Positions 7,036-10,532 of a stretch of DNA of 10,532 nucleotides are shown one piece after another. Each line of letters opens with the position of its first letter. Positions within the stretch are counted from its first letter, which is position 1. The position numbers were made by a program, and so were the translations under genes. This stretch comes from Micavibrio sp. UBA1672 (GTDB lineage Bacteria; Pseudomonadota; Alphaproteobacteria; Micavibrionales; Micavibrionaceae). Below the pieces are notes generated by a model, which made no database searches, was not told the DNA's origin, and saw nothing but the letters and a program-made list of their open reading frames with translations. The DNA lies in contig DCKO01000004.1 of NCBI GenBank assembly GCA_002320665.1, positions 1-10,532 on the forward strand, in the 5' to 3' direction.

Positions 7036-7302
7036 TTACTTACGAGGCAACTTCATATCTTCTGCTAGAGAAGATTCACCTTCTTGTGTATCTACTTCAG
7101 CAGGCTCTTCTGCGCCAGCTGCTGGTTCGATGTCGGATACATCAACAGATATATCATCTTGTTTATCCTTCGCAAAAACAACCTTACCAGCTTTTTTATT
7201 TGAATAAGACGGTTTTACATCTGCATCAGCCATAACTACTTGAGAAGGCCCTACTAAAAATGCAGAAAGTGCGATCCCTGTTACCAAAATTTTATTTTTC
7301 AT
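7036..7302 (-). CDS. Small exported acidic protein of unknown function
   Basis: I do not recognise this 88-residue protein. It begins with a textbook Sec signal peptide: MKNK, a hydrophobic core at residues 5-18, and a VVMA/DA cleavage site after A25. There is no lipobox cysteine and no second membrane segment, so the mature part of about 63 residues should be periplasmic or secreted. The mature part is low in complexity and acidic from about residue 48 on (KQDDISVDVSD, then PAAGAEEPAEVD), with lysines before it and a basic end KLPRK; it is probably disordered and has no cysteine. A longer start at 7314 is open, but that ATG lies within the Shine-Dalgarno region: GAGGTG (7312-7307) stands ideally placed before the ATG at 7302. 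It has its own promoter-like boxes and a strong terminator, so it is a single-gene unit. It could be a periplasmic stress or envelope protein, but nothing shows this. Confidence 0.8.
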   Translation of the reverse strand: MKNKILVTGIALSAFLVGPSQVVMADADVKPSYSNKKAGKVVFAKDKQDDISVDVSDIEPAAGAEEPAEVDTQEGESSLAEDMKLPRK

Positions 7303-7331
7303 AATACACCTCATTCTGTTTTATTTTCAGT

Positions 7332-7361
7332 GTTATAGTACAAGTTAAATACAAAAAACAA
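7332..7361 (-). promoter_or_regulatory. Possible promoter of the small exported protein gene
   Basis: On the minus strand TTGTTT (7361-7356) and TATAAC (7337-7332) are 18 bases apart. The -10 matches five of six consensus positions and the -35 three. Transcription would begin near 7325, about 22 bases before the ATG at 7302 and upstream of the GAGGTG. The region is AT-rich, so chance matches are common. Confidence 0.4.
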
Positions 7362-7383
7362 GAAAATAATATAATCTTTTCTT
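7360..7383 (-). terminator. Possible weak terminator of the chemoreceptor gene
   Basis: AAGAAAA (7360-7366) and TTTTCTT (7377-7383) form a seven-pair, almost purely A-T stem with a ten-base loop, 10 bases past the chemoreceptor stop. Read on the minus strand it is followed by GTTTTTTG, a six-U tract. Its low stability makes it a doubtful terminator, and it overlaps the -35 box proposed for the next gene. No better candidate lies between the two genes. Confidence 0.3.
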
Positions 7384-7393
7384 TTGAACAAAT

Positions 7394-9619
7394 CTACCCT
7401 GCCCGCACTTTCTCCAAAAATGCATGAACAGCTTCGTCGATTTTATTTGATAAGGATTTTACCTCATTGGCAGACCCACCAACAGTCGAAGCGGCTTCGT
7501 TTGTCTCTTCGGAAGCCGACTGAACTGTATGAATTACACTTGTGACTTCCTGTGCCGCTTGTGAAACTTCCGAGATGCTACGTGTGATTTCTGCAATCAC
7601 AGCATTTTGCTCTTCCACAGCGCCAGCCGCGTTAGCAGACATACCGTCAATGTCGGAAACTCCTGTGATAATTTCCTGCATTGCCGCGACTGAGGCTTGA
7701 GTTGCCGCCTGAATATCACTAATTCGTGTTTCAATCTCCTCTGTTTTCTGGGCAGTTTCATTTGCAAGTTTCTTAACTTCATCGGCAACAACTGCGAAGC
7801 CTTTACCAGCTTCACCGGCCCGCGCTGCCTCGATTGTAGCATTCAAAGCCAGCAAGTTTGTCTGCTCGGCAATATCCTTAATCGCATAGACAACTTCACC
7901 AATATTATCAACCAAGCCATTAAGTTCGTTGACTTTCTCGCTTGTACGGCTTGCACTACCAGCGGCCTGACTTGCTTTTGCTGCAACGTCTTCAACTTGA
8001 CGTGAAATTTCCTGCGCACTGGCAGTCATTTCTTCAGTAGCCGAGGCTACAGTATTAACATTTGCACTTGTTTCCTCTGAGGCCGCTGCAACTGATTTGC
8101 TTGCATCTGTGGTTTTTTGCGCTGTTTCCATTAAAGTGCCAGAAGCTGCTTCTAAACCATCTGCCGCCTTAGAAAGATTTTGGATGGTACTGCCTACTTG
8201 CTCATCAAACTGCTTTGCAAGTTCTTCAAGAGCCTTTTTCTTTTCTTCGGCTGTACGTTTTTCTGATTCTTCCTGCTCTTTCTTAAGACGCTCAGTTTCC
8301 TTGCCATTTTGTTTGAAGATTTCAACGGCGGCAGCCATTTCACCGATTTCATCACCGCGATCTAAGCCCGGAATGTCTGCATCGTAATCGCCGTTGGCAA
8401 TTTTATCCATTGTTTCAACCATATTGGTAATCGGACGCGAAATGCTCATTGAAATAAAATATCCGATAATGGCAATAACAATCAAAACACAGAAAACTGC
8501 AATGAGGGTAAAAACCTTCATCTGAACAATAGGCTGCATGATTTCGTCATAATCGATTTCGCCCATGATGACCCATTTCGTACCAAGGAAATCAAAAGGT
8601 ACATAGGCGGCCAAGACATCCTGCCCTTCGAAATCAAGGGCTCGTATAAATCCTACATGGCCTTCTTTACCTAATTCTAAAGCTGCGTTTTCAGTTTTGA
8701 ACTCACTTTTTAAGATTGTCTCGACATTTTCTTCCTCTTTTGTTTTTTGCAAGCCGTGCCTGATCGGGTTTATGTTATTACGCATCAATCCATCTTTTAC
8801 ACCGACAATAAAAGTTTTTCCAGTTTCACCCAGACCATGGTGTGTCTCTTCATCACCTTCTTCAATTTCCGGAACCTGCATGGCAGCATCAATACGACCA
8901 ATTGGCATCTGGAACACCAAGACTCCTGCTAAAGTACCATTATCATTCAAAATTGGCTGGGAAATAAAACTGGCTGGTGCATCATAAGATGGCGCATAGG
9001 GTTGGAAGTCAAAAAATGTTTGATTAGATTTTGCACTTGCTTTTTCCTTAGCAGCTCGGAAAGCATTTCCAAGATCCGTATCTTTCCATTCACCTGTATT
9101 TAGGTTTGTGGCGTAATCAAGCTCTTTGAAAACGGTGTAGACAAGGTTTCCAGACGTATCAAAAAGAAACACATCATAATAATCACGTGATCTCAGGAAA
9201 TGACGGAACCATGGATGATATTCGCCATGAACTTGGCTATAAAGCGATCCATCCTTGGCAAAGTCTAGTTCTTCTTTGCTGCCTGTAGGGTGTGGATTTT
9301 CATTGATATATAGTGCTTGTAATCGACTCTCCTGATTTACACCAAGTTCTTTCCAGCCTTCGATAAAATCGAATAGGGCCTTACGGACATAGGGACTTTC
9401 CGCCATGATTGATAAATCTTCCCGAATAGACCCAAGATAGCTGTTTAGTTGCTTGCTTCTCGCTTCGACAATTGCCTCCAGCTCCTCCCCAGCCTTTGCT
9501 ATGGCTTCATTAGAGGCCTTTTGAATTGTTACAAAACCAGTTGTAATCGCGGCCAAGATTCCCATTACGACAAAAAGTAAGGGAAGTTTTCTGGAGAGTT
9601 TTATCGAAGAAAAGTTCAT
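7394..9619 (-). CDS. Methyl-accepting chemotaxis protein with periplasmic Cache-type sensor and HAMP domain
   Basis: This 741-residue chemoreceptor senses a ligand outside the inner membrane and controls the CheA kinase. The first membrane helix is near 13-31. The sensor of about 340 residues has two Cache-like parts: one around YYDVFLFDTSGNLVY (147-161) to FFDFQPYAPSYDAPASF (202-218), the other from GLGETGKTFIVG (262-273) to the strand before 360. The second helix is near 370-390. HAMP follows (about 390-440, with DEIGEMAAAV), then a charged coiled coil (440-470) and the signalling domain. Its hairpin tip has the conserved EQTNLLALNATIEAARAGE (585-603) and GKGFAVVADEV (605-615). Glutamate pairs such as EE at 515-516 and 529-530 are candidate methylation sites. 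There is no C-terminal pentapeptide for CheR docking. A longer GTG start at 9673 is open but has no ribosome binding site and lies upstream of the promoter. The ATG at 9619 has AGG nine bases before it. The ligand is unknown; no che or flagellar genes adjoin. Confidence 0.94.
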   Translation of the reverse strand: MNFSSIKLSRKLPLLFVVMGILAAITTGFVTIQKASNEAIAKAGEELEAIVEARSKQLNSYLGSIREDLSIMAESPYVRKALFDFIEGWKELGVNQESRLQALYINENPHPTGSKEELDFAKDGSLYSQVHGEYHPWFRHFLRSRDYYDVFLFDTSGNLVYTVFKELDYATNLNTGEWKDTDLGNAFRAAKEKASAKSNQTFFDFQPYAPSYDAPASFISQPILNDNGTLAGVLVFQMPIGRIDAAMQVPEIEEGDEETHHGLGETGKTFIVGVKDGLMRNNINPIRHGLQKTKEEENVETILKSEFKTENAALELGKEGHVGFIRALDFEGQDVLAAYVPFDFLGTKWVIMGEIDYDEIMQPIVQMKVFTLIAVFCVLIVIAIIGYFISMSISRPITNMVETMDKIANGDYDADIPGLDRGDEIGEMAAAVEIFKQNGKETERLKKEQEESEKRTAEEKKKALEELAKQFDEQVGSTIQNLSKAADGLEAASGTLMETAQKTTDASKSVAAASEETSANVNTVASATEEMTASAQEISRQVEDVAAKASQAAGSASRTSEKVNELNGLVDNIGEVVYAIKDIAEQTNLLALNATIEAARAGEAGKGFAVVADEVKKLANETAQKTEEIETRISDIQAATQASVAAMQEIITGVSDIDGMSANAAGAVEEQNAVIAEITRSISEVSQAAQEVTSVIHTVQSASEETNEAASTVGGSANEVKSLSNKIDEAVHAFLEKVRAG

Positions 9620-9640
9620 AATTTCAAACCTAATTTTATG

Positions 9641-9669
9641 ATTATAATCAGTGCATAAAGCCGTAACAA
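9641..9669 (-). promoter_or_regulatory. Sigma70-type promoter of the chemoreceptor gene
   Basis: On the minus strand TTGTTA (9669-9664) and a perfect TATAAT (9646-9641) are separated by exactly 17 bases. Transcription would begin near 9634, giving a leader of about 15 bases that still contains the AGG before the ATG at 9619. The boxes do not resemble the flagellar sigma28 consensus (TAAA and GCCGATAA), so expression looks housekeeping. The promoter position also argues against a start at 9673. Confidence 0.65.
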
Positions 9670-9673
9670 ACAC

Positions 9674-9848
9674 AGAAATTTTTTAGAAGAATACTCAGAT
9701 AATCAAGCATCCGATACGCTTAGCGCTTAATATTTCCGCACATTTTGCGCTCACGGTTACTCTAGTGATGAACAGTATATTAACGCTTTCGCGGTATTTT
9801 ATCAATACGCATTAAGATGTAATTAAATTATATTTCAGATAGATATGC
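9674..9848. other. Intergenic stretch with no gene seen
   Basis: Between the chemoreceptor promoter and the stop of the unknown protein I see only two tiny frames of 10 and 15 codons without ribosome binding sites, a short CGCA/TGCG hairpin near 9738-9750 without a T-run, and the small palindrome AGCGCT at 9722-9727. No convincing terminator for the gene ending at 9849 is visible. Confidence 0.5.
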
Positions 9849-10364
9849 TTATCTCTTCATACCGACTAATGCATTCGGATTAACGCTCGGCTTTTTCTTG
9901 CCAACCTTGCCTTTTTTGCCGCCGCCACGTCTGTCATCTTGCAGTTCAGAATCAATTAGGTCATCGATATCCGGAAATTCGCTCATTTGTATGGCTTCTA
10001 TGCATGAACAAAAGAACTGACAGCCTTTTCCTTCCCAGTTGTAAATCTCGTTAACATAGTTTTCACCTTTGACAATAAGGAGGGAAGGCTTCCATAAGCC
10101 ATCTTTGAAGGGCATAATACGCATCATAAAAATTTGTTCTGTACCGCTGGAAGCAGAATCAGAGTCCTCCTCATCGTCATCCGTTTCGTCATACAGAAAC
10201 TGTATTTCTGCCTCAATATCGGCAAGCCCCGGCCCAGCACGCACTTCGGCGCTGCACGTGATGCCTTTATCTTCATCATACAAAAACCACGGGCGAGTCT
10301 CATAAGCCGATAATTCGTACCCAACCCCTAATTTTGCCATCAATTCTTTATATTCAAAGCGCAT
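9849..10364 (-). CDS. Uncharacterised protein with acidic middle segment and lysine/glycine-rich tail
   Basis: I do not recognise this 171-residue protein. It has no signal peptide or membrane helix, so it is probably cytoplasmic. Residues 1-58 and 75-130 look folded, with alternating hydrophobic strands (for example IEAEIQFLYDE, 50-60, and WKPSLLIVKGENYVNEIY, 91-108). Two cysteines lie close together at 119 and 121, with a third at 115. Between the two parts is a very acidic run, ETDDDEEDSDS (60-70). The last 27 residues are basic and glycine-rich (RRGGGKKGKVGKKKPS, 145-160), like a nucleic-acid or ribosome-binding tail, though this is only a resemblance. The ATG at 10364 has no good Shine-Dalgarno; the in-frame ATG at 10340 (residue 9) is an alternative. 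Intergenic stretches of over 160 bases on both sides suggest a single-gene unit. Steady codon use and the conserved-looking hydrophobic pattern make it a likely real gene. Confidence 0.7.
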   Translation of the reverse strand: MRFEYKELMAKLGVGYELSAYETRPWFLYDEDKGITCSAEVRAGPGLADIEAEIQFLYDETDDDEEDSDSASSGTEQIFMMRIMPFKDGLWKPSLLIVKGENYVNEIYNWEGKGCQFFCSCIEAIQMSEFPDIDDLIDSELQDDRRGGGKKGKVGKKKPSVNPNALVGMKR

Positions 10365-10397
10365 TGGTCTATCATATTACGATTATTCCGGTGTATA

Positions 10398-10420
10398 TAC
10401 AAAAAATTATCTTTTTTGTA
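10398..10420. repeat. AT-rich perfect inverted repeat upstream of the unknown protein gene
   Basis: TACAAAAAA (10398-10406) and TTTTTTGTA (10412-10420) are perfect complements around a five-base loop. It lies 34 bases upstream of the minus-strand start at 10364. It could be a protein binding site, part of a promoter region (a TTGTAT box at 10404-10399 lies 17 bases from TAATAT), or a bidirectional terminator for genes beyond the window. Its role cannot be decided here. Confidence 0.45.
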
Positions 10421-10532
10421 CTTTTATGCGTTCTGTTAAGGTTTTTTTTTCAATCACTGCGTATCATAGATTACTGATATATGTGAACGGGGACACATTT
10501 TTCAAGAATATGGCTGAGTAATAACGATTTTT

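Noticed and set aside
7303..7314. Four-residue extension of the small exported protein from ATG 7314
   Set aside because: That ATG lies within the Shine-Dalgarno region, and starting at 7302 gives an ordinary signal peptide.
9620..9673. 18-residue N-terminal extension of the chemoreceptor from GTG 9673
   Set aside because: There is no ribosome binding site, the predicted promoter boxes lie inside the extension, and the extension has no resemblance to receptor N-termini.
9734..9754. CGCA-CATTT-TGCG hairpin as terminator
   Set aside because: The stem is only four pairs and no T-run follows on either strand.
9762..9826. Two mini-frames (15 codons plus strand, 10 codons minus strand) in the gap before the chemoreceptor
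   Set aside because: They have no ribosome binding sites and are too short to tell from chance.
10426..10521. 31-codon plus-strand frame at the right edge
   Set aside because: It has no ribosome binding site, contains a poly-T run, and the product shows no recognisable features.

Overview
The window looks like a chromosomal segment of a free-living, motile alphaproteobacterium of moderate GC content. This is inferred from the protein families: an aa3-type oxidase heme farnesyltransferase, an NhaA antiporter, a Cache/HAMP chemoreceptor with an alphaproteobacterial-style C-terminus, and a large MFS-PlsC-AMP-ligase fusion. No 16S rRNA or other marker gene is present, so genus and family cannot be named. 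There are no tRNAs, rRNAs, CRISPR arrays or intact mobile elements.

Layout. Bases 1-591 (minus) hold the N-terminal two thirds of ctaB (protoheme IX farnesyltransferase), running off the left edge. Bases 700-1140 (plus) hold an AT-rich orphan gene for a small four-helix membrane protein, ending in a hairpin and T-run that lies inside the end of the next gene. Bases 1160-4609 (minus) encode a 1149-residue LplT-PlsC-Aas fusion for lysophospholipid import, re-acylation and fatty acid activation. Directly upstream on the same strand is nhaA (4654-5865), a Na+/H+ antiporter with every key residue present. Across a 166-bp divergent region lies a plus-strand MarR-GNAT fusion regulator (6032-6982). 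Its promoter is covered by a cluster of overlapping palindromes, including a perfect 25-bp one, which is a likely autoregulatory operator. Convergent to it is a small exported acidic protein (7036-7302, minus) whose terminator U-tract overlaps the regulator's stop codon. Then come a 741-residue chemoreceptor (7394-9619, minus) with a good sigma70-type promoter, and a 171-residue protein of unknown function with an acidic middle and basic tail (9849-10364, minus). The last 168 bases contain an AT-only inverted repeat and a short motif that may be the edge of a repeat element, but no convincing gene.

How the genes relate. nhaA and the lipid-repair fusion are 44 bp apart, co-directional, and probably co-transcribed. 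Both act on the inner membrane, one on ion and pH homeostasis and the other on phospholipid repair. The MarR-GNAT regulator is transcribed divergently and could control nhaA as well as itself; that is inference from position. The remaining genes look like independent units. Three start codons (regulator, small exported protein, chemoreceptor) are placed downstream of the longest open frame because ribosome binding sites and promoters favour the shorter forms.

I found no clear sign of a previously undescribed multi-gene system. The most worthwhile items are the regulator's operator array, the tripartite lipid fusion beside nhaA, and the two uncharacterised small proteins.
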